A stretch of DNA of 64,000 nucleotides, from assembly GCF_001425045.1 (NCBI RefSeq), contig NZ_LMDJ01000003.1:197276-261275 (forward strand). Direction: 5' to 3'. The notes beneath the pieces are model-generated. The model was not told the DNA's origin and did not search any database. It worked only from the letters and a program-made list of their open reading frames with translations. The translations under genes were made by a program, and so were the position numbers. The DNA is from Massilia sp. Root351 (GTDB lineage: Bacteria > Pseudomonadota > Gammaproteobacteria > Burkholderiales > Burkholderiaceae_D). Shown here piece after piece: positions 33,702 through 42,661 of this stretch (positions are counted from its first letter, which is position 1; every line of letters begins with the position of its first letter).

Positions 33702-34897
33702 TGGAACTGCTGAACAAACTCCAATCCCAGCTCAACGTGCTGGAAGAGCGCAGCCTGATACGCAAGCGCCGCACCGTCGATTCGGCCACCGGCCCGCGCC
33801 TGACGGTGGACGGCCGCGAACTGCTGTGCTTCAGCAGCAACGACTACCTGAGCCTGGCCAGCCACCCGCGCGTGATGGCCGCACTGCAGGAAGGCGTGTC
33901 GCTGTACGGCGCCGGCAGCGGCGCCTCGCACCTGATCAGCGGCCATAGCCGCGCCCACGCGCAGCTGGAAGAACGCCTGGCCGAATTCGTCGGCCCGTAT
34001 ATCGAATCGCCGCGCGCCTTGTACTTCTGCACCGGCTACATGGCCAACCTGGGCGTGCTGACCGGCCTGGCCGCAGGCGACAAGGACACCGAGTTCTTCT
34101 CCGAATCGCTGAACCACGCCTCGCTGATCGACGGCGCGCGCCTGTCGCGCACCGCCATCAAGGTGTACGGCCACGCGGACGTGGCGGCGCTGGCCGGCCT
34201 GCTGGCCGCCAGCACGGCCGCCAACAAGATCGTGGTCACCGATTCCGTGTTCAGCATGGACGGCGACCTGGCGCCGCTGCCGGAACTGCTGGCGCTGTGC
34301 GAACAGCACGGCGCCTGGCTGGTGGTGGATGACGCGCATGGCTTCGGCACCCTGGGCGAGAACGGACGCGGCGCGCTGGAGCACTTCAAGCTGCGCTCGC
34401 CGTACCTGGTCTACATGGGCACGCTGGGCAAGGCTGCCGGCGTGGGCGGCGCATTCGTCGCCGCGCATGAAGTGGTGATCGAAACACTGATCCAGAAAGC
34501 CCGTCCCTACATCTTCACCACCGCCGCGCCGCCCGCGCTGGCGCACGCGCTGCTCACCAGCATCGACATCATCGCCGGCGACGAAGGCCGCGCGCGCCGC
34601 GCCAACGTGCAAAGCCTAGTGAAACAGCTGCGCGCCGGCCTGAAGCTGCAACGCTGGCAGCACATGCCGTCCGATACGGCGGTGCAGCCCATCATCATCG
34701 GCGAGAACCCGGAAACCATGCGCGCGGCGGCAGCCCTGTACGCGCAAAGCCTGTGGGTAGGCGGCATCCGCCCGCCCACGGTCCCGCAAGGCACTTCGCG
34801 GCTGCGCGTGACGCTGGCCGCCGGCCACACCGCAGCCGAAGTGGAACAGCTCATCGCAGCACTGAACGCATTGGAAAGGACCAGCCATGCGCCCTGA
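33701..34897 (+). CDS. bioF: 8-amino-7-oxononanoate synthase
   Basis: 398 residues (399 if the adjacent ATG at 33698 is used). Alpha-oxoamine synthase: [62 protein letters not shown], the PLP-stacking His in [15 protein letters not shown], and the Schiff-base Lys in [17 protein letters not shown]. It condenses pimeloyl-thioester with L-alanine. GGAGG sits at the end of bioA, so translation is coupled. The bioD start overlaps its 3' end by 11 bp. Confidence 0.95.
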   Translation: MELLNKLQSQLNVLEERSLIRKRRTVDSATGPRLTVDGRELLCFSSNDYLSLASHPRVMAALQEGVSLYGAGSGASHLISGHSRAHAQLEERLAEFVGPYIESPRALYFCTGYMANLGVLTGLAAGDKDTEFFSESLNHASLIDGARLSRTAIKVYGHADVAALAGLLAASTAANKIVVTDSVFSMDGDLAPLPELLALCEQHGAWLVVDDAHGFGTLGENGRGALEHFKLRSPYLVYMGTLGKAAGVGGAFVAAHEVVIETLIQKARPYIFTTAAPPALAHALLTSIDIIAGDEGRARRANVQSLVKQLRAGLKLQRWQHMPSDTAVQPIIIGENPETMRAAAALYAQSLWVGGIRPPTVPQGTSRLRVTLAAGHTAAEVEQLIAALNALERTSHAP

Positions 34898-35750
34898 AAA
34901 TTCGACCATCGCGCCCACCGCCGACGCACCGGATGTGATCGTGGCCGCGCCAGACACGGATCTTGCCGTTGGCCTGGCCACGCCTGCTGCGGCGGCTGCG
35001 CCGCAGGCCAGCCCATCGCCAGCGCCGGCGATGGCCGGCCTGCCGCCGCGTTTCGCCTGCTTCGTCACCGGCACCGACACCGAGATCGGCAAGACCCTCA
35101 CTTCCTCGGCGCTGCTGCACGCGCTGGTGAAGCAGGGCGTGCGCGCTTGCGGCATGAAGCCGGTGGCGGCGGGCGCCGAGCTGCGCGACGGCGAGCTGCA
35201 CAACGACGACGCCGACCAGCTGGCCGCCGCCGGCAACGTCACCATGCTGCAGTCGCTGACCACGCCCTACATGCTGAAAGAACCGGCGGCGCCGCACATC
35301 GCCGCCGCTATGGAAGGCGTGGCCATCGACGCGGTGCCCATCCTGGCCGCCTACCTGGAGATCGCCGCCGCCACCGACGCGGTGGTGGTCGAAGGCGTGG
35401 GCGGCTTCCGCGTGCCCCTGAACGACAGCTTCGACACCGCCGACCTGGCGCAGCAGCTGGACCTGCCGGTGATCCTGGTGGTGGGCCTGCGGCTGGGCTG
35501 CATCAGCCACGCGCTGCTGACGGTCGAGGCCATCGTCGCGCGCGGCTTGACCCTGGTTGGCTGGGTGGCCAACGAGCTGCAAGCCGAGATGAATTTCGCC
35601 GACGAGAACGTGGCCGCACTGGCGCAGCGCATCCCGGCGCCGCTGCTGGGACGCGTGCCGCGCCTGGAACAGCCGACTGCCGCAGCGGCAGCCGCGCACC
35701 TGAATTTTACGGGCCTGCCGAACTGGCCGGCCCGCCGCAACAATACCTGA
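34887..35750 (+). CDS. bioD: dethiobiotin synthetase with Ala/Pro-rich N-terminal extension
   Basis: 287 residues, about 55-60 more than most BioD proteins. The ATPase domain begins near residue 50 ([22 protein letters not shown], a P-loop), followed by [23 protein letters not shown] and [15 protein letters not shown], the standard BioD motifs. The first ~48 residues are a low-complexity Ala/Pro/Asp stretch with no domain. The early start is supported by AAAGGA upstream of the ATG inside bioF and an 11-bp overlap. An internal ATG just before GLPPRF would give a normal-length protein, so the extension may be optional. Confidence 0.9.
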   Translation: MRPENSTIAPTADAPDVIVAAPDTDLAVGLATPAAAAAPQASPSPAPAMAGLPPRFACFVTGTDTEIGKTLTSSALLHALVKQGVRACGMKPVAAGAELRDGELHNDDADQLAAAGNVTMLQSLTTPYMLKEPAAPHIAAAMEGVAIDAVPILAAYLEIAAATDAVVVEGVGGFRVPLNDSFDTADLAQQLDLPVILVVGLRLGCISHALLTVEAIVARGLTLVGWVANELQAEMNFADENVAALAQRIPAPLLGRVPRLEQPTAAAAAAHLNFTGLPNWPARRNNT

Positions 35751-35766
35751 ACGTGAAGGAAACATG

Positions 35767-36807
35767 ATGTCCCTGCAAGAACCAAAGACCGTAGAACTGC
35801 ATCGCCCAAGCCCTGCCATCAAACTGCCGGAAGCGGCCACCTGGCCGCTGGACGACGTGATGGCGCTGTTCGAGCTGCCGTTCAATGAGCTGATGTTCCG
35901 CGCCCAGGAAACCCACCGCGCCAACTTCCCGGCCGGCGACGTGGAACTGGCCACGCTGCTGTCGATCAAGACCGGCGGCTGCGAAGAAGACTGCAGCTAC
36001 TGCCCGCAGGCCGCGCGCTACGACACCGGCGTGGAAGCCAAGAAGATCCTCGGCATCGACACCGTGCTGGAAGCGGCGCGCCAGGCCAAGGAAAACGGCG
36101 CCACCCGCTTCTGCATGGGCGCAGCATGGCGCAGCCCGAAGGACCGCGACATGGACAAGGTCGAGGAAATGGTACGCGAAGTGAAGGCGCTGGGCCTGGA
36201 AACCTGCGCCACGCTGGGCATGCTGGAAGAGCAGCAGGCCGAACGCCTGAAGGCCGCCGGCCTGGACTACTACAACCACAACCTGGACACCGCGCCCGAG
36301 TTCTACAACAACGTGATCTCCACCCGCGAATACCAGGACCGCCTGGACACGCTGGGCCACGTGCGCAACGCCGGCCTGAAGGTCTGCTGCGGCGGCATCG
36401 TCGGCATGGGCGAAACGCGCCTGCAGCGCGCCGGCCTGATCGCGCAGCTGGCCAACCTGAACCCCTACCCTGAATCGGTGCCGGTGAACCACCTGGTACA
36501 GGTGGAAGGCACGCCGCTGCACGGCATGGACCCGCTGGACCCGTTCGAGTTCGTGCGCACCATCGCCGTGGCCCGCATCACCATGCCTAAGGCGCGCGTG
36601 CGCCTGTCCGCGGGCCGCCGCCAGATGGGCGAAGCGGTGCAAGCCATGTGCTTCCTGGCCGGCGCCAATTCCATCTTCTACGGCGACAAGCTGCTCACCA
36701 CCGACAACCCGGAAGCGAACGACGACCGCGCGCTGCTGGCCAAGCTGGGCCTGGCCACCCGCGCCAACACGCTGGAATCGGTGCAGAAGGAAAGCTGCGC
36801 CTGCTGA
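35767..36807 (+). CDS. bioB: biotin synthase (radical SAM)
   Basis: 346 residues (the preceding ATG at 35764 is also possible). Radical-SAM cluster motif [21 protein letters not shown] (CxxxCxxC), then [24 protein letters not shown](A)[15 protein letters not shown] and [34 protein letters not shown], which covers the [2Fe-2S] Arg region. It inserts sulfur into dethiobiotin. AAGGA precedes the start. It is the last gene of the embedded bio block, and 110 bp separate it from liuD. Confidence 0.96.
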   Translation: MSLQEPKTVELHRPSPAIKLPEAATWPLDDVMALFELPFNELMFRAQETHRANFPAGDVELATLLSIKTGGCEEDCSYCPQAARYDTGVEAKKILGIDTVLEAARQAKENGATRFCMGAAWRSPKDRDMDKVEEMVREVKALGLETCATLGMLEEQQAERLKAAGLDYYNHNLDTAPEFYNNVISTREYQDRLDTLGHVRNAGLKVCCGGIVGMGETRLQRAGLIAQLANLNPYPESVPVNHLVQVEGTPLHGMDPLDPFEFVRTIAVARITMPKARVRLSAGRRQMGEAVQAMCFLAGANSIFYGDKLLTTDNPEANDDRALLAKLGLATRANTLESVQKESCAC

Positions 36808-36837
36808 ACGAACTTCTTTGCCAGCGGATCACGAACA

Positions 36838-36869
36838 CCGTAGGGCGGGTTAGCGAAGCGTAACCGGCC
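36838..36869. repeat. REP-like palindromic element between bioB and liuD
   Basis: The 110-bp gap holds GTAGGGCGGGTTAGCGAAGC followed by GTAACCGGCC: arms GGCGGGTTA and TAACCGGCC around GCGAAGCG, with one mismatch. This matches the widely scattered 'TAGGGCGGGTTAGCG...CGTAACCCGCC' REP-type units of proteobacteria. It could form a hairpin in the liu-bio mRNA and stabilise or attenuate the message before liuD. Confidence 0.65.
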
Positions 36870-36917
36870 AAGCGCACCAAAAAATCTAAAGCCACGAGCT
36901 GAATAGAGAGAGACCAC

Positions 36918-38975
36918 ATGTTCAAGAAAATCCTGATTGCCAACCGTGGCGAAATCGCCTGCCGCGTCGCCGCCACCGCACGCCGCCTGGGCATCAAGAC
37001 CGTTGCCGTGTACTCGGAAGCGGACGCCAATGCCAAGCACGTCGCGGTGTGCGACGAAGCGGTGCTGATCGGCCCCGCCGCCGCCAAGGAAAGCTATCTG
37101 CGCGGCGACAAGATCATTGCTGTGGCCAAGGCCACCGGCGCGCAGGCGATCCACCCCGGCTACGGCTTCCTGTCGGAGAACGCCGAGTTCGCTGACGCGT
37201 GCGCCGAAGCGGGCCTGGTGTTCATTGGCCCGCCGGCTTCGGCGATGCGCGCAATGGGCTCCAAGTCCGCCGCCAAGTCGCTGATGGAAAAGGCCGCCGT
37301 GCCGCTGGTGCCCGGCTACCACGGCGACAACCAGGACGCCGATTTCCTGAACCGGGAAGCCGACCGCATCGGCTACCCCGTGCTGCTCAAAGCCTCCGCC
37401 GGCGGCGGCGGCAAAGGCATGCGCGTGGTTGACAATTCGGACGCCTTCAAGGAGGCGCTGGCCTCCTGCAAGCGCGAAGCGATCAGCTCCTTCGGCGACG
37501 ACAAGGTACTGGCCGAGAAATACCTGCAGCGCCCGCGCCACATCGAGATCCAGGTGTTCGCCGACACGCTGGGCAACTGCATCTACCTGTTCGAGCGCGA
37601 CTGCTCGGTGCAGCGCCGCCACCAGAAAGTGCTGGAGGAAGCGCCGGCGCCGAACATGACGGACGAACGCCGCGCCGCCATGGGTGAAGCGGCGGTGGCC
37701 GCCGCCAAGGCGGTGGGCTACGTCGGGGCCGGCACGGTGGAGTTCATCGCCAACCAGGACGGCTCGTTCTACTTCATGGAGATGAACACCCGCCTGCAGG
37801 TGGAGCACCCGGTGACCGAAATGATCACCGGCACCGACCTGGTGGAATGGCAGCTGCGCGTGGCCGCAGGCGAGCCGCTGCCGAAGAAGCAGGACGAGCT
37901 GCGCATCCATGGCCACGCCATCGAAGCGCGCATCTACGCGGAGAACCCGGAGAAGGGCTTCCTGCCCTCGATCGGCACGTTGCGCCACCTGGACACGCCC
38001 GATGCGGTGAACTTCGAACTGGGCGGCATTCCGGGCCATCCGTCCGGCGTGCGCATCGATTCCGGCGTGCGCGAGGGCGACGCCATCTCGCCGTTCTACG
38101 ACCCGATGATCGCCAAGCTGATCGTCTGGGGCGCGGACCGCAAGCAGGCGCTGGCCCGCATGTCGCAGGCGCTGGCGCAGTACCAGATTGTGGGGCTGGC
38201 GGCCAACATCGCCTTCCTGAAACGCCTGGTGGAAGGCGAAGCCTTCGCCACCGCCGACCTGGACACCGGCCTGATTGAACGCAACCACGACGCGCTGTTC
38301 CCGGCCGCCCAGCCGGCAGCCGAAGGCGCGCTGGCGCTGGCCGCCGTGGCGCTGATCGAAGCAGAGAAGGACGCATCGGCCGCGCAGTCCGGCGCCAATG
38401 CCGCCGACCCGTGGGGACAGGCGCTGGGCTGGCGCATGAACAACGCCTACACGCGCGGCCTGTCCTTCACGGACGACTACGCGGCGGCGCTGCCGGCCAA
38501 AGCCTACAACGTGCAGATCACCTACCGCGACGCGGACTGGCTGTTCAACCTGCCGGCTTGCGCCGAGGCGCAGCCCGAGCGCCTGAGCCTGATGTCGCAG
38601 CAGGGCACGGACTTCAGCATCAAGCTGGGCGACACCGCCTGGCACGGCAGCGTGCGCCGCGACGGGGATGTGTTCCACGTATTCACCGGCGGCGCGCACT
38701 ACGCACTGGCCTACAACGATCCGATGGCGCATGCCGGCGAGGCCGAAGCCGATGGCGGCCGCCTGACCGCGCCGATGCCGGGCAAGGTGGTGGCGGTGCT
38801 GGCCGAGAAGGGCAGGCAAGTGAAGAAGGGCGACGCGCTGGTCATCATGGAAGCGATGAAGATGGAGCACACCATCTCCGCCCCGCACGACGGCCTGGTC
38901 GAAGACGTGCTGTACGCGGTGGGCGACCAGGTTGCCGACGGCGCTCCGCTGCTGGCGTTCAAGGCCGCCGCCTGA
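36918..38975 (+). CDS. liuD: methylcrotonyl-CoA carboxylase, alpha (biotin carboxylase/carrier) subunit
   Basis: 685 residues. Biotin carboxylase domain at 1-450: FKKILIANRGEIACRV, GGGGKGMRVV (ATP grasp), RDCSVQRRHQKV and EMNTRLQVEHPVTEMITG. Then a linker region and a C-terminal biotin carrier domain with VIMEAMKMEHTISAP (biotinylated Lys in AMKM, about 650). It uses ATP, bicarbonate and biotin to feed the beta subunit. It lies 5.4 kb downstream of liuB because four bio genes and liuC intervene. Ribosome site GAGAGAG. Confidence 0.94.
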   Translation: MFKKILIANRGEIACRVAATARRLGIKTVAVYSEADANAKHVAVCDEAVLIGPAAAKESYLRGDKIIAVAKATGAQAIHPGYGFLSENAEFADACAEAGLVFIGPPASAMRAMGSKSAAKSLMEKAAVPLVPGYHGDNQDADFLNREADRIGYPVLLKASAGGGGKGMRVVDNSDAFKEALASCKREAISSFGDDKVLAEKYLQRPRHIEIQVFADTLGNCIYLFERDCSVQRRHQKVLEEAPAPNMTDERRAAMGEAAVAAAKAVGYVGAGTVEFIANQDGSFYFMEMNTRLQVEHPVTEMITGTDLVEWQLRVAAGEPLPKKQDELRIHGHAIEARIYAENPEKGFLPSIGTLRHLDTPDAVNFELGGIPGHPSGVRIDSGVREGDAISPFYDPMIAKLIVWGADRKQALARMSQALAQYQIVGLAANIAFLKRLVEGEAFATADLDTGLIERNHDALFPAAQPAAEGALALAAVALIEAEKDASAAQSGANAADPWGQALGWRMNNAYTRGLSFTDDYAAALPAKAYNVQITYRDADWLFNLPACAEAQPERLSLMSQQGTDFSIKLGDTAWHGSVRRDGDVFHVFTGGAHYALAYNDPMAHAGEAEADGGRLTAPMPGKVVAVLAEKGRQVKKGDALVIMEAMKMEHTISAPHDGLVEDVLYAVGDQVADGAPLLAFKAAA

Positions 38976-38988
38976 GAAGGAGAGCGGC

Positions 38989-39921
38989 ATGCGAATTTTG
39001 CTGCACAGGGCGGATGGCCAGACCGAGCCCTGGATCAAGGACTTCGCGCGGCACCTGCCGGAGGCCGAAGTGGTGGTATGGCACGCAGACGAGCCGCTGC
39101 AGCCCTGCGACTACGCGGTGACGTGGGCGCCGCCGGAAGCCATGCTGCAGGCGCTGGCCGATGTGAAGGCGGTATTCCTGACCGGCGCCGGCGCGGACGG
39201 CATCCTGAATTTCGACGCCCAGCTGCCGCACAACGTGCCCATCGTGCGCCTGGGCGACGCGGGCATGGGCGTGCAGATGGCCGAATACGTCACGCACGCG
39301 GTGCTGCGCTACTACCGCCGTTTCGACGAGTACGAGGCGCAGGCGCGCGCCGGGCAATGGACGCCGCTGCAGCAACACAACCGCGAAGATTTTTCAGTGG
39401 GCGTGCTGGGCATGGGCATGCTGGGCACCCGCGTACTGCAAGCGCTGAAGGAGTTCGGCTTCCCGCTGCGCGCCTGGAGCCGCAGCGCCAAAAGCATGGA
39501 CGGCGTGCAGTGCTTCCATGGCGCCGACGGGCTGGACACCTTCCTGCGTGGCTCGCGCGTGGCCGTATGCCTGCTGCCGCTGACGCCGGACACCGCCAAC
39601 ATCCTCAACCGCACCAATATGTGCAAGCTGCCGCAAGGCGCCTACCTGATCAACGTCGGCCGCGGCGCACACCTGGCCGAGCCGGACCTGCTGACGCTGG
39701 TCAAATCCCGCCATATCGCGGCGGCCACGCTGGACGTGTTCCGCAACGAGCCGTTGCCCGTGCAGCACCCGTTCTGGCAGGAGCCGCGCATCACCATCAC
39801 GCCGCATATTTCGGCCCTGACGCTGCGGCGCGAAAGCGTGCAGCAAATCGCCGGCAAGATCCGCCAGATGGAACGCGGCGAGGCGGTGGCCGACGTCATC
39901 AACCGCCAGCATGGATACTGA
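38989..39921 (+). CDS. ghrA: glyoxylate/hydroxypyruvate reductase A-like 2-hydroxyacid dehydrogenase
   Basis: 310 residues from the ATG at 38989 (AAGGAG upstream). NAD(P) Rossmann motif VGVLGMGMLGTRVLQAL, then CLLPLTPDTANILNRTNMCKLPQGAYLINVGRGAHLAEPDLL, DVFRNEPLPVQHPFW (Glu) and the catalytic His in ITITPHISALT. This matches GhrA-type enzymes, which reduce glyoxylate or hydroxypyruvate. Its role in a leucine-degradation operon is not obvious. It sits 13 bp after liuD and ends 13 bp before the liuE start. Confidence 0.9.
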   Translation: MRILLHRADGQTEPWIKDFARHLPEAEVVVWHADEPLQPCDYAVTWAPPEAMLQALADVKAVFLTGAGADGILNFDAQLPHNVPIVRLGDAGMGVQMAEYVTHAVLRYYRRFDEYEAQARAGQWTPLQQHNREDFSVGVLGMGMLGTRVLQALKEFGFPLRAWSRSAKSMDGVQCFHGADGLDTFLRGSRVAVCLLPLTPDTANILNRTNMCKLPQGAYLINVGRGAHLAEPDLLTLVKSRHIAAATLDVFRNEPLPVQHPFWQEPRITITPHISALTLRRESVQQIAGKIRQMERGEAVADVINRQHGY

Positions 39922-39934
39922 ACAAGGGACTCAA

Positions 39935-40846
39935 ATGAACGCACTGCCCAAGCAAGTCAAAATCGTTGAAGTCGGCCCGCGCGACGGCCTGCAGAACGAG
40001 AAGGAGACCATCTCCGCCGAGGTGAAGACCGAGCTGGTGGACCGCCTTACCAGCGCCGGTTTCGCCAACATCGAAGCGGCGTCCTTCGTGTCGCCCAAAT
40101 GGGTGCCGCAAATGGCCACCAGCAAAGAGGTCATGGCCGCCATCGCGCGCAAGCCGGGCACGATCTACTCCGCGCTGACGCCAAATATGCAAGGCTTCGA
40201 GGCGGCGCTGGCGGCCAGGGCGGACGAGGTGGTGATTTTCGGCTCGGCCTCGGAAGCGTTCTCGCAGAAGAACATCAACTGCTCCATCGCCGAATCGATC
40301 GCCCGCTTCGTGGACGTGGCCAAGGCCGCCAAGGACAACGGCCTGCGCCTGCGCGGCTCCATCAGCTGCTCGTTCGGCTGCCCGTACCAGGGCGACGTGC
40401 CGCTGGACGCGGTGGCCGACGTGGTGGGCCGCATGCGCGACCTGGGCTGCGACGAGATCGACATCGCCGACACCATCGGCGTGGCCACGCCGCGCAAGAC
40501 ACAGGCGGTGATGCAAACTGCCATTGGCGCGTTCCGCCTGGACGGCCTGTCAGGGCACTTCCACGACACCTACGGCCAGGCGCTGGCCAACATCTACGCC
40601 AGCCTGGAGCTGGGGATTGCGATCTTCCACTCCTCGGTATCCGGCCTGGGCGGCTGCCCGTACGCCAAGGGCGCCACCGGCAACGTGGCCACCGAAGACG
40701 TGCTGTACATGATGAACGGACTGGGCATTGAAACCGGCATCGACCTCGACATCGTCGTGGACGCGGGGCAATACATTTCGCAAGTGCTGGGCCGCAAAGG
40801 CGCCAGCCGCGCCGGCAACGCCATAGCGGCGAAGCGCGCCGGCTAG
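39935..40846 (+). CDS. liuE: hydroxymethylglutaryl-CoA lyase
   Basis: 303 residues from the ATG at 39935 (AAGGGA site); the in-frame ATG at 39911 lies inside ghrA. HMG-CoA lyase signatures: VEVGPRDGLQNEK, EAASFVSPKWVPQMA, SCSFGCPYQGDV, DIADTIGVATP, GHFHDTYGQALANI (metal His residues) and the active-site loop SVSGLGGCPYAKGATGNVATEDV with the catalytic Cys. It cleaves HMG-CoA to acetoacetate and acetyl-CoA, the last step of the pathway. Its stop codon lies in the large hairpin described next. Confidence 0.94.
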   Translation: MNALPKQVKIVEVGPRDGLQNEKETISAEVKTELVDRLTSAGFANIEAASFVSPKWVPQMATSKEVMAAIARKPGTIYSALTPNMQGFEAALAARADEVVIFGSASEAFSQKNINCSIAESIARFVDVAKAAKDNGLRLRGSISCSFGCPYQGDVPLDAVADVVGRMRDLGCDEIDIADTIGVATPRKTQAVMQTAIGAFRLDGLSGHFHDTYGQALANIYASLELGIAIFHSSVSGLGGCPYAKGATGNVATEDVLYMMNGLGIETGIDLDIVVDAGQYISQVLGRKGASRAGNAIAAKRAG

Positions 40847-40915
40847 CAAGCTGAGCCGCATTCCCCCCCACTTCGGGGTCTGACCCCGAGGTGGGGGAAA
40901 TGCGGCTTAGCTTGC
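40846..40915. repeat. large near-perfect hairpin after liuE
   Basis: A 70-nt inverted repeat with ~30-bp arms. The left arm runs from GCAAGCTGAGCCGCATT through a C-run to CTTCGGGG, the loop is TCTGA, and the right arm from CCCCGAGGTGGGGG to TGCGGCTTAGCTTGC. The outer and inner arms pair with only a few mismatches and one bulge, and it starts on the last base of the liuE stop codon. No T-run follows. It looks more like a dispersed palindromic repeat or mRNA-end stabiliser than a classic terminator. Confidence 0.7.
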
Positions 40916-40942
40916 CTTAAATTTCATCAGCCTGAAATAGAA

Positions 40943-40980
40943 AAAACCCGCTTGATGTTGCCATCAAGCGGGTTTTTAAA
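40943..40980. terminator. bidirectional rho-independent terminator
   Basis: Stem AACCCGCTTGATG / CATCAAGCGGGTT with a four-base TTGC loop, an A-run on the left and a T-run on the right. It can terminate the tRNA-Pro transcript (minus strand) and the liu/bio operon (plus strand). Confidence 0.9.
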
Positions 40981-40983
40981 TTT

Positions 40984-41060
40984 TGGTCGGAGTACAAGGA
41001 TTCGAACCTTGGACCCCCTGGTCCCAAACCAGGTGCGCTACCGGGCTGCGCTACACTCCG
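40984..41060 (-). tRNA. tRNA-Pro (TGG anticodon)
   Basis: 77 nt on the minus strand, starting CGGAGTGTAGCGCAGCCCGG and ending with encoded CCA at 40984. The acceptor arm CGGAGTG/TACTCCG (one wobble), D-arm GCGCAGCCCGGTAGCGC, anticodon arm CCTGG-TTTGGGA-CCAGG with anticodon TGG, and T-arm with GGTTCGAATCC are all present. It closely follows the E. coli proM-type sequence. Confidence 0.97.
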
Positions 41061-41180
41061 AAGAAGCAAGATAATACAAGCTGGGTTTTCTTCGGTCAAG
41101 GGCAGCGGCGAAAAAACTTCAGAAATGCAGGTTTTTCTTCGTTATGGGACACTGTCTGCATATTAATTAAGCAAAACATC

Positions 41181-41867
41181 ATGCGCCTGCACTCTTCCTA
41201 CGCAGTGGAGCGGTATGGCTCGCCGGCCAGCAGGCCGGGCGGCATTGCCATCGGCGTGGCGATTTCCATCGTGCTGCATGTGGGCTTGCTGTATCAGTCC
41301 CGTTTCGGCTGGACGCCGCCGGCGCCCGTACTGCCGCAGCAGGAAACCATCACGGTCTGGCTGCGCCCGGCGCCCGTCGCGCCGCCCATCCCGCAGCCGC
41401 TGCCGCCGCAGCGCGTGCCGCTGACGGTGCAAGCCGAACCGCCGCCGCCGCCGAAAAAAAACATCCGCAAGGAACGCACTGCGCGCACACCAGCGCCAGC
41501 AACAAACCCTGAGGCCACGCCGACAAGCGAAGCGCCGGGCATGACCTGGGTGGCCCCTGCGCCCGCATCGGAAGCGCCGGCGACGCCGGCCGATCCGTTC
41601 GCGGAGCCGGCACAGGCCGAGGCGGCCCCAAAGTTCGATATGGATGCGGCGCGGCGCTCGGCGCGCAAGGTGGCGAACGAGCGCGATCCGGCCAAGGCGG
41701 GAACGGCGGTGGGGCAATTTCCCGAGAAGCCGCTGGCCAGCGAAACGCCGCTGGCGCGCAAGATGTCGCGGGCGGCGCGCGCCGACTGCAAGGACGGCAT
41801 CCCGGGCGGCCTGCTGGCGCCGCTATTGCTGGCCATGGACAAAAAGGATCACGGCTGCAAATGGTAG
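41181..41867 (+). CDS. TonB-like single-TM Pro-rich protein
   Basis: 228 residues. A short cytoplasmic start, one membrane helix (about 22-39: GIAIGVAISIVLHVGLLYQS), then a long Pro/Ala-rich periplasmic region (about 50-150, with PPPPPKKNIRKE resembling the TonB Pro-Lys spacer). The C-terminal part with several charged residues and two Cys (ADCKDG and DHGCKW) does not look like a standard TonB C-terminal domain. A TonB/energy-transducer-like or cell-envelope linker role is likely. Any longer reading to the left would run through the tRNA gene, so I start at 41181. Confidence 0.65.
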   Translation: MRLHSSYAVERYGSPASRPGGIAIGVAISIVLHVGLLYQSRFGWTPPAPVLPQQETITVWLRPAPVAPPIPQPLPPQRVPLTVQAEPPPPPKKNIRKERTARTPAPATNPEATPTSEAPGMTWVAPAPASEAPATPADPFAEPAQAEAAPKFDMDAARRSARKVANERDPAKAGTAVGQFPEKPLASETPLARKMSRAARADCKDGIPGGLLAPLLLAMDKKDHGCKW

Positions 41868-41883
41868 CGCCTGCCGGCGGCAA

Positions 41884-42534
41884 TCACCCCTTGCGCAAGA
41901 AGAATTGTGCGGACTTGGCGGATAAAGCCTTATGAACCTGGACGTGGCAAATTCCTCCCGGCAGGCCGCTGGCAGTCTTGTAAAAGTCGGTGGTCAGCAG
42001 AAAGCGGAAATCCAGTCCGTCTTCGGATCTCATATTTTGCCGCGCCGTATCCGACAGATCGCATAGATAGGTCAACAAAGCGGTAGCCGCGTTGAGCAGG
42101 GTAACGCTGGCTTTGATCTGGGACTTGAACAGCTCTTTTCGGTTCTTGCCGCCCGCCTCTTCGGAGCTGGGCTGCAGCTTGATGAGTATGGTCGGCTGGA
42201 AGTCGACATTACCGGGCAGGGCAATATTCAGCCCATCGACCAAACTGCAAAGACGCACTTTACGGTGCTCACTCAATCCGATTTTGCAAGTCTGAAAATT
42301 TCCCAGATTAAGGTTCAGAAACCGCTGACACACCGCGTTGTAGTCCGCCAGTATCTGGGTATTCGCGATCGCATCGTAGTACAGCGCCTGCAACTTGGCC
42401 GCATGCGGCTGCCCCCACTTGTCCTTCATCCACTTTTCAAAATCGTCCCAGGACTTGTTGGCTTTTCCCATTTGAAAAGCCTCTTTTTTTGCAGCCTTGG
42501 CAGTCAGTTGGCTCAATTCTTCCGACGAGATCAT
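41884..42534 (-). CDS. unknown protein from an AT-rich patch
   Basis: 216 residues, not recognised. No signal peptide or membrane helix is obvious. The N-terminal half is Lys/Glu/Ala rich and helical (KAAKKEAFQMGKANKSWDDFEKWMKDKW). A middle region may be mixed (LSEHRKVRLCSLVDGLNIALPGNVDFQPTILIKL), and a conserved-looking end is KALSAKSAQFFLRKG. The codon use and base composition are clearly more AT-rich than the neighbouring genes, as is the 127-bp region upstream. AAGGAGCTCTT precedes the ATG, so it looks translated. It may be an acquired gene; I cannot assign a function. Confidence 0.7.
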   Translation of the reverse strand: MISSEELSQLTAKAAKKEAFQMGKANKSWDDFEKWMKDKWGQPHAAKLQALYYDAIANTQILADYNAVCQRFLNLNLGNFQTCKIGLSEHRKVRLCSLVDGLNIALPGNVDFQPTILIKLQPSSEEAGGKNRKELFKSQIKASVTLLNAATALLTYLCDLSDTARQNMRSEDGLDFRFLLTTDFYKTASGLPGGICHVQVHKALSAKSAQFFLRKG

Positions 42535-42661
42535 AAGAGCTCCTTGTAAGAACAGCGATGGGTTACTTGCATGGCATAATGAACAACATTAAGTATCAAA
42601 CAGCCCAGTATGCGGCCAAAGCAGCTGCAAATCAATTGCTAAATTTATATCATCCGGGCGT

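Noticed and set aside
40983..41180. N-terminal extension of the TonB-like ORF through the tRNA region
   Set aside because: It would translate the antisense of tRNA-Pro; the ATG at 41181 precedes the membrane helix directly.
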